Assembly (NCBI RefSeq): GCF_000252125.1
Contig: NZ_AHKF01000006.1
Coordinates: 1 to 53,348 of the forward strand
Source of the DNA: Flavobacterium frigoris PS1
GTDB taxonomy: Bacteria > Bacteroidota > Bacteroidia > Flavobacteriales > Flavobacteriaceae
Direction: 5' to 3'
Length of the DNA: 53,348 bases
The position numbers were made by a program, and so were the translations under genes. The notes under the pieces were generated by a model, which made no database searches, was not told the origin of the DNA, and saw nothing but the letters and a program-made list of their open reading frames with translations. How positions within the stretch are numbered: position 1 is the stretch's first letter; every line of letters starts with the position of its first letter. This document shows, in pieces, positions 15,789 through 23,908 of the stretch.

Positions 15789-15928
15789 ACTGATCACTAA
15801 TTACGAATCACTGAATACTGATTCCTGCAAACTGAACACTGCTCACTACACACTACACACTGTATGCTGATTTCTGAACACTAAAAACTGATCACTGATC
15901 ACTGATCACTGATCACTAACTACTCAAC
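15789..15928 (+). repeat. heptad-repeat tract R2 (20 units in perfect register)
   Basis: Twenty consecutive 7-mers run without a single slip. Examples are actgatc, actaatt, acgaatc, actgaat, then actacac twice, then actgatc four times, actaact and actcaac. It starts 20 nt upstream of the four-helix-bundle ATG and ends inside the 3' end of the GH25 gene, whose TAG stop it provides. The runs of actgatc create overlapping TGATCA palindromes. Confidence 0.9.
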
Positions 15929-16783
15929 CGTAATATAACGTAACTGTTGTAAATCACCATTGTAAATATTGACATCCACATTGCCTTTAATTCCATTGAC
16001 AGATGCTTTTTCCGTAAATTGCCAGAATAACCATTGCTCATCAATTTCCTCTCGGTAAAAATTATAATTGGCAATCCAAAAAAGATAATCACTGAACTCT
16101 TCTTTCAGAAAATCGTCGTAATACCTCTCTCCGGTATAAATGATGGGCTTTACTTTATAATGCTCCTCCACTCTTTTTAGCCATCTCTTTAGTCCAATTT
16201 TTAATCGTTCCACAGATTGTTTCTCAGGCAATTTTTCAATGTCCAAAACTGGAGGTAAATCGCCCTTGCTTAAAGTAACCGTCTTAATAAAAAGTTCCGC
16301 CTGTTCCAGTGAATTTTCGTTGGGGCGATAATAGTGATAGGCTCCCCTTAAAAGTTTGTTTTTTTTGGCGCCAAGCCAATTTTCCTTAAATTGAGTATCC
16401 AGTCTATCATCACCAACTGTTGCGCGAATGAATACGAAATGAACGGGATATTTATTTTCTAAAGTATCAACTTCAGCCCAGCTGATCCTTCCTTGGTACT
16501 CAGACACATCTAGTCCTATTGCCTTTCCTTCGTGTTTGTCTAAAACTTGGTAATTACGAACATCTGAAATACGCTTGTCTTCGGCCTGCTGTTGTAAAAC
16601 ATGATTTGATTTGAAACTAAAATAATAGGCAAGACCATTTCGATAATGATAACCCAGTCCCAAAAAAAGAAGTGCAAAAAAAGCAAGTATATTGAACCGT
16701 AATACTTTACCAGAAAAAAAAGAAGCTTTCTTTTTAGTTCTACGTCTTACAGCAGGCTTTCTTTTAACGCTTTTTCTTCTCAT
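15920..16783 (-). CDS. GH25 lysozyme-like membrane-anchored muramidase
   Basis: Family 25 enzymes cleave the beta-1,4 bond between MurNAc and GlcNAc in peptidoglycan. The 287-aa protein has a very basic N-terminus (residues 1-28), one TM helix (about 30-46) and then a periplasmic GH25 domain. Catalytic-type residues are visible: D92 in GLDVSEYQG, and D181 and E183 in PPVLDIE, along with FVFIRAT, GAYHYYRP and the C-terminal WQFTEKASVNGIKGNVDVNIYNG. It overlaps the 3' end of pssA by 20 nt, so both are likely one unit. Its stop codon is contributed by heptad tract R2. A cell-wall remodelling role is more likely than phage lysis because no phage genes are near. Confidence 0.9.
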   Translation of the reverse strand: MRRKSVKRKPAVRRRTKKKASFFSGKVLRFNILAFFALLFLGLGYHYRNGLAYYFSFKSNHVLQQQAEDKRISDVRNYQVLDKHEGKAIGLDVSEYQGRISWAEVDTLENKYPVHFVFIRATVGDDRLDTQFKENWLGAKKNKLLRGAYHYYRPNENSLEQAELFIKTVTLSKGDLPPVLDIEKLPEKQSVERLKIGLKRWLKRVEEHYKVKPIIYTGERYYDDFLKEEFSDYLFWIANYNFYREEIDEQWLFWQFTEKASVNGIKGNVDVNIYNGDLQQLRYITVE

Positions 16784-17489
16784 CCAATAAATATTTATTG
16801 CTTACTATTGATAGCAACACATAACTAATGATCACCAATGGAATCCCAGCATATTGGAAAAAAAGTAACAACAAGAAAGAAAACGACAAAAACACAATCT
16901 GAAGTGCATTATGCTTAAGACTAAACTTTTTGACCTTCAAAGAAAACAACGGAATCTCAGCATTTAAAATGTATGCGCTAAAAAGTGTAATGGCTAATAA
17001 AACCCATTGATTTGTCAGGACTTCCAAAATAAATAAGGAATCAGAATATTTTAACACCAGAGGCAAACTCAATATAAACAAAGCGTTAGCGGGTGTAGGC
17101 AAACCAATAAAAGAATTGGTCTGACGCGTATCGATATTAAACACAGCTAAACGATAACAGGACCCCATAGTAATAATAAATCCCAAGTACGGCAATATTG
17201 GACTGGCAGAAATCTCATGCTGGCTATTGGAAAGCAGAAAAAACATCACATATCCAGGCACTAGCCCACTGGTAACCATATCAGCCAAAGAATCCAATTG
17301 CAAACCCAGAGGACCGGAGACTTTCAATAATCGGGCAAAAAAACCATCAAAAAAATCTAAAAATATTCCAAGACATACAAAATAAAAAGCCATTTCAAAA
17401 TCTGATTTAGAGACAAAGACCATCGCAATGCATCCACATAGAAGATTCAGTAATGTTATTGAATTAGGGATATGTTTTTTAATGTTCAT
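16764..17489 (-). CDS. pssA: CDP-diacylglycerol--serine O-phosphatidyltransferase
   Basis: It makes phosphatidylserine from CDP-diacylglycerol and serine, the route to phosphatidylethanolamine. The 241-aa integral membrane protein has the full CDP-alcohol phosphotransferase signature D48-G-x2-A-R53-x8-G62-x3-D66-x3-D70 in DGFFARLLKVSGPLGLQLD and on to SLAD. Hydrophobic segments fit about 6-8 TM helices. Family length and N-terminus (MNIKKHIPNSITLLNLLCGC) match bacterial PssA type II. It overlaps the GH25 gene by 20 nt. No psd decarboxylase is in the window. A TAnnTTTG box lies upstream on the minus strand. Confidence 0.94.
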   Translation of the reverse strand: MNIKKHIPNSITLLNLLCGCIAMVFVSKSDFEMAFYFVCLGIFLDFFDGFFARLLKVSGPLGLQLDSLADMVTSGLVPGYVMFFLLSNSQHEISASPILPYLGFIITMGSCYRLAVFNIDTRQTNSFIGLPTPANALFILSLPLVLKYSDSLFILEVLTNQWVLLAITLFSAYILNAEIPLFSLKVKKFSLKHNALQIVFLSFSFLLLLFFQYAGIPLVIISYVLLSIVSNKYLLDEKKKR

Positions 17490-17517
17490 TGCAAATCAAA
17501 TTTTAAGTCTTAGCTGA

Positions 17518-17525
17518 CAAATTTA
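17518..17525 (-). promoter_or_regulatory. -7 promoter element (TAAATTTG) for pssA
   Basis: An exact minus-strand TAnnTTTG box about 29 nt upstream of the pssA ATG. A TTG (17542-17544 on the minus strand) lies 16 nt before it, just short of the usual 17-23 nt. Confidence 0.5.
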
Positions 17526-17631
17526 ATATAATAAGTGAATGCAACAGCCGTTTTTCATAGAGATTATTAACAGCTCTTTTCCCATTGTCATTTATTTACT
17601 GCTAGACCGAAGGAAGCTCAGTAAAAAATTA

Positions 17632-17639
17632 TATTTTTG
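17632..17639 (+). promoter_or_regulatory. -7 promoter element (TATTTTTG) for the PorV/PorQ-family gene
   Basis: An exact TAnnTTTG match 41 nt before the TTG start of the outer-membrane protein gene. No -33 TTG was seen. Confidence 0.4.
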
Positions 17640-17680
17640 ATAAAAATTAAACAGCTCTCAAGCTTGTAAAAACAATACGA

Positions 17681-18751
17681 TTGAAAAAAGTTCAATTCTT
17701 AATATTTCTTTTGATTTGCTCCTTAAATTATGGGCAAACCGTTAGAAAGTATTCCAATGAATTCATGAATATTGGTGTCGATGCGGCGGCCTTGGGCATG
17801 GCAAACACAGTTGTAGCCTCTAGTAACGATGTCAATTCGGGTTACTGGAATCCAGCTGGTCTAACACAACTGGAAGACCATCAGATTTCTTTAATGCACG
17901 CCAATTACTTTGCTAATATCGCGCAGTACGACTATATCGCATACGCAAGCCCTATAGACGACCGAAGTGCGTGGGGAATTTCTTTAATCCGTTTTGGAGT
18001 CGATGACATCCTCAATACAACGGAATTGATCGATAGCCAGGGTAATATTGACTACAATAGGATCAGCCTTTTTTCTACTGCTGACTATGGCTTTACTTTT
18101 TCTTATGCCCGAAAATTAGCCGTTCCAGGATTTCAATATGGTGTCAATGCCAAACTAATCAGACGTATTATAGGTAAGTTTGCTAATTCTTGGGGATTTG
18201 GTTTTGATGTGGGATTACAATTCGAAAAAAACGACTGGCAATTTGGATTGATGGTTCGCGATATCACTACCACCTATAATGTGTGGAATATAGACGAGCA
18301 GGAATATCAAAAAATTGCTGATGCAGTACCCGGACAAAATCAAGAACTACCCGAAAGCACAGAGATAACCGCTCCCAAAGCCCAATTGGGGCTTTCTAAA
18401 AAGTTCATCATTCGGTATGACTATAGTCTTTTGGCTGCAGCCAATGTCAATATGCGATTTACCAAAACCAATGATTTGATTTCGACTGATTTTGTTAGCG
18501 TTGATCCGGCCGTTGGTCTCGAATTTGGATATACTGATTTAGTTTTTGTTCGCGCTGGTGTAGGTAATTTTCAAAACATACAGCAATTGGATAGTACCGA
18601 AAAAATAGGCTTTCAACCCAATATTGGTTTGGGATTTAAATACAAAGGCATTCAAGTGGATTACGCTTTGACCGATTTAGGCAATCAAAGCGCAGCTGTA
18701 TATTCCAATATTTTTTCGGTAAAAGTAGATTTATCCCTATTTAGAAACTGA
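17681..18751 (+). CDS. PorV/PorQ family outer-membrane beta-barrel protein
   Basis: The 356-aa product has a signal peptide (MKKVQFLIFLLICSLNYGQ) and the features of FadL-like PorV/PorQ barrels linked to type IX secretion: IGVDAAALGMANTVVASSNDVNSGYWNPAGL at about residues 32-62, then alternating amphipathic strands ending in an aromatic C-terminal strand (SVKVDLSLFRN). The start is TTG; no ATG precedes the signal peptide in frame. It is followed 23 nt later by the DUF4105 gene, probably co-transcribed. Whether it is PorV itself, PorQ, or a paralogue cannot be settled without comparison to the core T9SS genes, which are not here. Confidence 0.82.
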   Translation: MKKVQFLIFLLICSLNYGQTVRKYSNEFMNIGVDAAALGMANTVVASSNDVNSGYWNPAGLTQLEDHQISLMHANYFANIAQYDYIAYASPIDDRSAWGISLIRFGVDDILNTTELIDSQGNIDYNRISLFSTADYGFTFSYARKLAVPGFQYGVNAKLIRRIIGKFANSWGFGFDVGLQFEKNDWQFGLMVRDITTTYNVWNIDEQEYQKIADAVPGQNQELPESTEITAPKAQLGLSKKFIIRYDYSLLAAANVNMRFTKTNDLISTDFVSVDPAVGLEFGYTDLVFVRAGVGNFQNIQQLDSTEKIGFQPNIGLGFKYKGIQVDYALTDLGNQSAAVYSNIFSVKVDLSLFRN

Positions 18752-18774
18752 TTTTACTCTTTAATAAAATAAAA

Positions 18775-19929
18775 ATGAACATTTCCGTTTTAAAAAAAAT
18801 AATCCTAGTTGCCATTTTCCTATCCAGTGCGAATATAGGCTTTGGACAAAACCCCATATTGTCAGAAAACGCAAAGGTTAGTGTATTGACTTGTGGTACT
18901 GGTAACGAATCCTATTCGCTGTTTGGACATACCGCAATCCGAATCACCGATCCAGATCATTTTATCGATCTCGTTTATAATTATGGTGCTTTTGATTTTA
19001 ATACGCCAAATTTCGTTGCAAAATTCACAAAAGGAGACCTACAATATTTTGCTGTAGCCCATCCTTTTACTGACTTTATGAATGAATATAACTATGAAAA
19101 AAGATCGGTATATGAGCAGGAACTAACTATGCCGTATGCTCTTAAACAAAAACTATTTCAGAACCTCAACACCTCCTTGGCATCTGGGGAAAGCCATTAC
19201 ACCTATAAATTTATCGACAAGAACTGTACGTCTATGGTGGTGGACATCATTAACAAAACCTTAGATACTGTCGCCATAGTAAAAAACACCGATACCAATG
19301 TCACATATAGAACGATCCTGTATCCCTATTTTGACAATCATTTTTACGAAAAACTGGGAACCAGCATTATTTTTGGAAAAAAAGTAGATCAACTGGGAAT
19401 AAAGATTTTTTTACCGTTTGAGTTACAAAAAAGTTTAAAAAAAGTACAATACAACAACCAGCTATTGGCAAAAGAAAACAAGACCTTACTCGAGTTCAAC
19501 GAAACCCCTCCGATTTCTTGGTGGAACAATTGCTATTCCTACCTGCTTTTACTAGGCGCTATTGTTCTTGCAAACAGAAAGTTCAGCAACCAGCTCTATC
19601 TTCTGATTATGGGATTGTTAGGTTTGTTCTTTTTGGCAGTCGGATTCTATTCAAGCCATCTGGAATTGGGATACAATTACAACGTACTGTTATTTAATCC
19701 AGTCGCGCTAGCTTTGTTATATTTCTGTTTCATAAAGAACAAGAAATGGGTGTATGCACTGTCTTTATTTAATCTGGCTGCATTGGTCGTCTACTTACTT
19801 ATTCTAATCAACAAAGCGCATCTTTTGATTGTGCTACCTTTGATTTTAACGAGCGGAATTGTATTAGTGAGATTGGTAATCGGAAGCAAACGAACATCGA
19901 TCACCGTTGACCGTTGCTCGTTAACCTAA
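18775..19929 (+). CDS. DUF4105 / Lnb-N-domain membrane protein
   Basis: This 384-aa protein has a cleavable-looking signal (to about residue 24, FGQ), a periplasmic domain of about 220 residues and about five C-terminal TM helices (from about 255 to 375). The periplasmic part shows the DUF4105/Lnb N-terminal hallmarks TCGTGNESYSLFGHTAIRI (His in FGHTAIR) and a later Cys in KNCTSMVVD, matching the thiol/His pair of the family now linked to lipoprotein N-acyl transfer. Actual acyltransferase activity here is inference. The final residues (TSITVDRCSLT) are encoded by a low-complexity ACCGTTG-like stretch that may be repeat-derived. It follows the PorV/PorQ-family gene by 23 nt. Confidence 0.82.
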   Translation: MNISVLKKIILVAIFLSSANIGFGQNPILSENAKVSVLTCGTGNESYSLFGHTAIRITDPDHFIDLVYNYGAFDFNTPNFVAKFTKGDLQYFAVAHPFTDFMNEYNYEKRSVYEQELTMPYALKQKLFQNLNTSLASGESHYTYKFIDKNCTSMVVDIINKTLDTVAIVKNTDTNVTYRTILYPYFDNHFYEKLGTSIIFGKKVDQLGIKIFLPFELQKSLKKVQYNNQLLAKENKTLLEFNETPPISWWNNCYSYLLLLGAIVLANRKFSNQLYLLIMGLLGLFFLAVGFYSSHLELGYNYNVLLFNPVALALLYFCFIKNKKWVYALSLFNLAALVVYLLILINKAHLLIVLPLILTSGIVLVRLVIGSKRTSITVDRCSLT

Positions 19930-20083
19930 CCTTCCATCGCTTATAGTCCATCGTTTACGTTTTTTCGAACGAACATCTGACATCCATTAACGTCAATCAA
20001 AACTCGTGTCCCGACCACCGTTTACACCATTTTTCCAACGAAAATCGAAAAACGGGCAACGAAAATCGAGAGATTCTTTCCAA

Positions 20084-20351
20084 AGAAAAACTTACTTCTC
20101 AAAACCAACAATAGCTGAACACTGAATACTGCTTCCTGAACACTGAACACTCCTACTCACCACTGCTCATACCGCCCTTAAATAAAAAGCATAGTAAAAC
20201 GATGAAGAAGTAAAGCGGCAGCAGTCCACGAGCTGAGGACGAAGGACGAACGGCTTGGGCTGCGGAGCGGTACTTCAAGGTAGTTTTCAAGCTTTTAATT
20301 TTCAGGCTTGATCTTTTGTTTCTTTTACATCAAGGTAAAAGAAAAGAACCT
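20084..20351 (+). repeat. dispersed repeat D, copy 1
   Basis: About 270 bp closely matching 20355-20645 in the same orientation. Shared landmarks in order are AAAGAAAAACTTACT, a short heptad tract, CGCCCTTAA, GCAGTCC, GACGAAGGACGAACGGCTTG, GGCTGCGGAGCGG, TAGTTTTCAAGCTTTT, and CATCAAGGTAAAAGAAAA. It lacks two blocks present in copy 2: the GGAGGACTGCC hairpin and the CCCGATA palindrome. It lies in the 1-kb gene-free stretch 19930-20932. No coding function is evident. Confidence 0.8.
20114..20155 (+). repeat. heptad-repeat tract R3 (6 units)
   Basis: Units gctgaac, actgaat, actgctt, cctgaac, actgaac and actccta in strict 7-nt register, inside copy 1 of repeat D. Confidence 0.75.
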
Positions 20352-20354
20352 CTT

Positions 20355-20645
20355 CAAAGAAAAACTTACTCCTCAAAACGAACAATAACTGAACACTACT
20401 TCCTGAGCACTAAATACTCCCAACCCGCCCTTAATTAAAAAACACAGCAAAACAACATTTGAAATTAAAAGGAGGACTGCCAGTGGCAGTCAGGTAGCAG
20501 CAGTCCGCGAGTTAAGGACGAAGGACGAACGGCTTGGGCTGCGGAGCGGCACTTCAAGCTAGTTTTCAAGCTTTTGTCCCGATAACTATCGGGATCAGGC
20601 TTGATCTTTTGTTTCTTTTGCATCAAGGTAAAAGAAAAAGATATC
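20355..20645 (+). repeat. dispersed repeat D, copy 2
   Basis: This is a near-tandem second copy of the element at 20084-20351. It carries two hairpins absent from copy 1: GACTGCC-AGT-GGCAGTC (about 20474-20490) and CCCGATA-AC-TATCGGG (about 20578-20593). The segment 20449-20490 is identical over 42 nt to 53264-53305 at the far end of the window. A short open frame crossing it has no family resemblance and is not called as a gene. Confidence 0.82.
20388..20422 (+). repeat. heptad-repeat tract R4 (5 units)
   Basis: Units actgaac, actactt, cctgagc, actaaat and actccca in 7-nt register, at the same place within repeat D copy 2 as R3 is within copy 1. Confidence 0.7.
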
Positions 20646-20736
20646 TTAATAAAAAAATCACGTTAATTAAAAACAATTCCGATCTACCAGAATTATCTGC
20701 TCTTTATTCTGTGATCTTTCCTTTGTCGAGACTCCC

Positions 20737-20839
20737 AATTTTTAGTTCCCTTTAGGGTGGGGACAAAAGGAAAATAGCAATACTTTATCCTACAAGTTCT
20801 AATTTTCGGCTCCCTTTAGGGCTGGGGTAAAACGAAAAT
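20737..20839 (+). repeat. short direct-repeat pair around CCCTTTAGGG
   Basis: Two 39-nt copies (20737-20775 and 20801-20839), 64 nt apart, share AATTTT, CCCTTTAGGG (a perfect 10-nt palindrome), TGGGG, ACAAAA/TAAAAC and GAAAAT at matching positions. They look like members of a small extragenic repeat family. No gene is present here. Confidence 0.7.
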
Positions 20840-20855
20840 TTCACATTCATTTATA

Positions 20856-20883
20856 ACTCATAACTAAAAATTGAACACTCCTT
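20856..20883 (+). repeat. weak heptad tract R5 (4 units)
   Basis: Units actcata, actaaaa, attgaac and actcctt in 7-nt register, 50 nt downstream of the sugar-transferase gene. It is short and degenerate, so only suggestive. Confidence 0.4.
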
Positions 20884-20932
20884 TAGATTTGTATTTATAC
20901 AATTATTACATTTAAGTAAAGAATAAAGTATC

Positions 20933-22327
20933 CTACTGTCCCCTATAAAACAAAACGGTAGTGATAGTTTTTAGCGCAATATTCAAATCCAGATAGAAAC
21001 TCCTATGCTTGATGTAATAGAGATCGTATTGCAGTTTAATTAGGCTGTCATCTATTGTCTCGCCATATGCATAATTCACCTGAGCCCAACCGGTCAGTCC
21101 CGGTTTAATCACGTGTCTCGTCTCATAGAAAGGCATAAGTCCCCTAATTTCCTTAACAAAATGGGGCCGTTCGGGCCGTGGACCAATAACTGCCATCTCT
21201 CCTTTAAGAATATTGATAAACTGTGGGATTTCATCTATTCTTGATTTCCTTAAAAATTTACCAAAACTAGTTATCCTGGAATCATTGATTGTGGCAAAAA
21301 CGGCACCGTTTGACTCTGCATTTTTGACCATCGTACGGAATTTCAAAATATGGAATACCACACCATCTTTTCCTGTTCGCTCTTGGGTATAAAACAATTT
21401 CCCCTTATTTCCCAAAGCATTTCCTAATAGTATCAATGGCGACAATAAAACCCCGATAACCAATCCTATGGAAGAAAAGCCAATTTCAAAAAAACGTACT
21501 ACCGATAAATACAATTTATTTTGGTTACTTCTGCTAAACGGAAAAAAACTATAGAAATCCCTTGCCATATGTTGAACTGGAATCCGCTGAGTCTTACTTT
21601 CATACACTTGTGTATATTCCCTAATGATTTTACCAGATTCTAAAAGTTGAAGTAACTGTTGGTATAATCCAGAAGTAATTCCTTGGGTATTTTTTGACGC
21701 GATTACAATTTCGGAAACACCATTTTCCTTTACAAAAGAAGTCAAATCATCCCTCTTAATATGTGGTACATAATGGTAACCTGAAAGCGCATCGTTCTCA
21801 ACAGGATCTGCGCTAACGTAAGCAATAATTTTGTAATGGGGATCTATATTTTCCAAACCTAGAACCAATTCTTCTAGCTGCTCCTTTTCACAAATCAATA
21901 CCGCATTTTGAAGAAAACGATTAGACGCCAAAAACTTAACATAAAAAAGCCTCCATAAGATCAAAGCCACGAATACGACCACATAAAAAGCCAGAATCTG
22001 AAGCCGATTTTTAGGCAATTCTGGTGAAAAAATGGGAGTCAGTAAATACACCAAAACAACGGTGGAAACGGTAAGTAGTGTACTTTTTAAAACTTGAAAT
22101 TCATTACTGGCTACCTGCAGATTGTACATCTCGAAAATCGCTCCAAAAACATTAATGTAAATAGCCAAAACAAGTAGCAAATAAACATTAGAAACCGACG
22201 CTTTCAAATAACTTAATTCGAGTCCATTACCTATCAAGTATAAGGCTGCCAAAACAAAAAAAACATCAAACAGCCGAAGAATCATTTTTCGTTCTGAGAT
22301 TTCAAAATGTATTTTTTTTTTGGACAT
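20933..22327 (-). CDS. polyprenyl-phosphate sugar-1-phosphate transferase (WcaJ/WbaP-like)
   Basis: It starts glycan assembly by moving a sugar-1-phosphate from a nucleotide sugar to undecaprenyl phosphate at the inner membrane. The 464-aa protein has four N-terminal TM helices (residues about 15-120), a nucleotide-binding-like middle domain, a further membrane segment (about 280-300) and the C-terminal sugar-transferase domain. That domain shows KFRTMVKNAESNG, RKSRIDEIPQFINILKGEMA, VIGPRPERPHF and KPGLTGWAQVNYAYG. The donor sugar cannot be read from sequence. It is the last gene of the minus-strand polysaccharide cluster, separated from the Wzy_C gene by heptad tract R6. Confidence 0.93.
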   Translation of the reverse strand: MSKKKIHFEISERKMILRLFDVFFVLAALYLIGNGLELSYLKASVSNVYLLLVLAIYINVFGAIFEMYNLQVASNEFQVLKSTLLTVSTVVLVYLLTPIFSPELPKNRLQILAFYVVVFVALILWRLFYVKFLASNRFLQNAVLICEKEQLEELVLGLENIDPHYKIIAYVSADPVENDALSGYHYVPHIKRDDLTSFVKENGVSEIVIASKNTQGITSGLYQQLLQLLESGKIIREYTQVYESKTQRIPVQHMARDFYSFFPFSRSNQNKLYLSVVRFFEIGFSSIGLVIGVLLSPLILLGNALGNKGKLFYTQERTGKDGVVFHILKFRTMVKNAESNGAVFATINDSRITSFGKFLRKSRIDEIPQFINILKGEMAVIGPRPERPHFVKEIRGLMPFYETRHVIKPGLTGWAQVNYAYGETIDDSLIKLQYDLYYIKHRSFYLDLNIALKTITTVLFYRGQ

Positions 22328-22470
22328 CTTATGTTTCGTGGTTATCTGCGCAATTTAGTCCTTTTGAGCTCATATCATTCTAAAAAATATTAAATATTTT
22401 AAGAAGATTCTTTTTTTTAAAAGATCTAATCTCTGTAGTAGTGGAGAAATAGCTATCAATGGTCTTCTAC

Positions 22471-22561
22471 ACTCATTACTGAACACTGATTACTAAAAAC
22501 TAACCACTGAAATCTGAAATCTGAAATCTGAAATCAGAACACTCGTCACTGATCACTCACT
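22471..22561 (+). repeat. heptad-repeat tract R6 (13 units)
   Basis: Thirteen 7-mers in register: actcatt, actgaac, actgatt, actaaaa, actaacc, actgaaa, three of tctgaaa, tcagaac, actcgtc, actgatc, actcact. The tract runs into the 3' end of the Wzy_C-type gene and provides its TGA stop (TCA at 22546-22548). Confidence 0.88.
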
Positions 22562-23889
22562 TTCCTATTCGTACCCAACTGTACATTCAATAAAGACAAC
22601 GAATACACAAAGGCAGGAACCGCAGTTCGCATTGCCGCATGGTTTATTGTTAAAAACCAAAAAGCGACAAAGCACAACAAATACATATTGAAACTGTTTT
22701 CCAGATACAAAATTAACGGAGTAAAAAAGAGAATCATTAACCCCAAAATACCAAAGCTACCGTGCTCGGCCAACATCCGAGTAATTTCATCATGTGAAGC
22801 AATCAAAATCCCTGTTTCTGATTCTCTTATTTCTAATCCCTTTGCAACTCCAACTCCAAAAACAGGATTTTCTAAAAACATATTAATTTCAGTTTTGGCT
22901 ACATCTTCCCTTCCTGTAAACCGGCTTTCCTTTGCTCTTCCAGCAGCATCTTGGTTAGCATAACGCTTATTAATCAACCCTCCTGTCTGGAAGGAGGCAT
23001 AACCCCAAATTGCCATCATAGTCAGACCAATAATGACAATAACATAGTTCAACTTCACTTTACCTCGATAATTCATTTTAAAATAAAGAAAAAGTAATAA
23101 CAAGACAATCATCAAAAATCCGGTAATCATACCACCGCGGGAAAAAGTGACCATTCCCCGATAGCTAATGTTGAAAACTATGATCAAATTTAGAACCACC
23201 AAAAACTTAGACCTTGATTCTAAAATAATTCGGGAAAAAAAAATAAACATTCCCAACCCTAAAAAAGTGGCTACCTGATTGGGACCAAAACCACCGGAAG
23301 TTTCAAAATTAGACCCCGTTCCTGTAATCACATCTTTTATGTTCGGAGTATACAAACTGAGGTAAACCATACAACTTATTATAGGTAGCCCCATACTGAG
23401 AAGCATGTTATTCACCTGCTCCAAAGCTATTTTACGCTTATAGGTATATATGGAGGCAACCGCCAGACAGACTGGTCCAGATATATTAAAGGCAATTGTC
23501 GTCCTGATATTGGTATCATAATTCAAAACAAAGGTTGATAGGATGACACCAGGCACTAACAGCAGCAAGAAAAACCAATAAGGCGTCGCCCCTTTTGAAA
23601 ATCCACTAAAATACATCCCAAAAAGCACAAAAATTATCACTGCGTATTTCGAAAACTCATAACTAATGTTTCCGCCGGTCATCCTCAGTAGCACTTCACT
23701 ACCTACGATATAAGCTGCCACTATCAAGGCTTCATGATTTCTGTTTTGGGTCTTTATCACGAAATAGCCCCCCAGTATAAAAATAGAGTAACCATATAGC
23801 TTTGCAGCAAATGGGGCTAAATAAATAACAAACCCAATAAACACATGGAATAGGACTAAATAGAGATAATTTAATTCTTCTTTTTTCAT
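22546..23889 (-). CDS. O-antigen ligase / polymerase family membrane protein (Wzy_C)
   Basis: This is a 447-aa polytopic membrane protein with about 11-12 hydrophobic helices and one large periplasmic loop. The loop holds the Wzy_C signature: SRFTGREDVAKTEINMFLENPVFGVGVAKG, then ASHDEITRMLAEHGSFGILG (about residues 320-395), with the His/Arg pattern seen in WaaL ligases and Wzy polymerases. Because the cluster exports its glycan by Wzm/Wzt and has no Wzx, a ligase role (glycan to lipid A core) is more plausible than polymerisation, but sequence alone does not decide. Its C-terminal codons and stop fall in heptad tract R6. Confidence 0.85.
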   Translation of the reverse strand: MKKEELNYLYLVLFHVFIGFVIYLAPFAAKLYGYSIFILGGYFVIKTQNRNHEALIVAAYIVGSEVLLRMTGGNISYEFSKYAVIIFVLFGMYFSGFSKGATPYWFFLLLLVPGVILSTFVLNYDTNIRTTIAFNISGPVCLAVASIYTYKRKIALEQVNNMLLSMGLPIISCMVYLSLYTPNIKDVITGTGSNFETSGGFGPNQVATFLGLGMFIFFSRIILESRSKFLVVLNLIIVFNISYRGMVTFSRGGMITGFLMIVLLLLFLYFKMNYRGKVKLNYVIVIIGLTMMAIWGYASFQTGGLINKRYANQDAAGRAKESRFTGREDVAKTEINMFLENPVFGVGVAKGLEIRESETGILIASHDEITRMLAEHGSFGILGLMILFFTPLILYLENSFNMYLLCFVAFWFLTINHAAMRTAVPAFVYSLSLLNVQLGTNRKVSDQ

Positions 23890-23908
23890 GTATAATAGTT
23901 TTAATCTT

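Noticed and set aside
15343..15928. CRISPR-like array
   Set aside because: The period is 7 nt with degenerate units and no spacers of 25-40 nt; no cas genes are near.
20534..20755. 73-aa open frame on the plus strand
   Set aside because: It lies across the dispersed repeat D and the short repeat pair, with no protein-like features or family resemblance.
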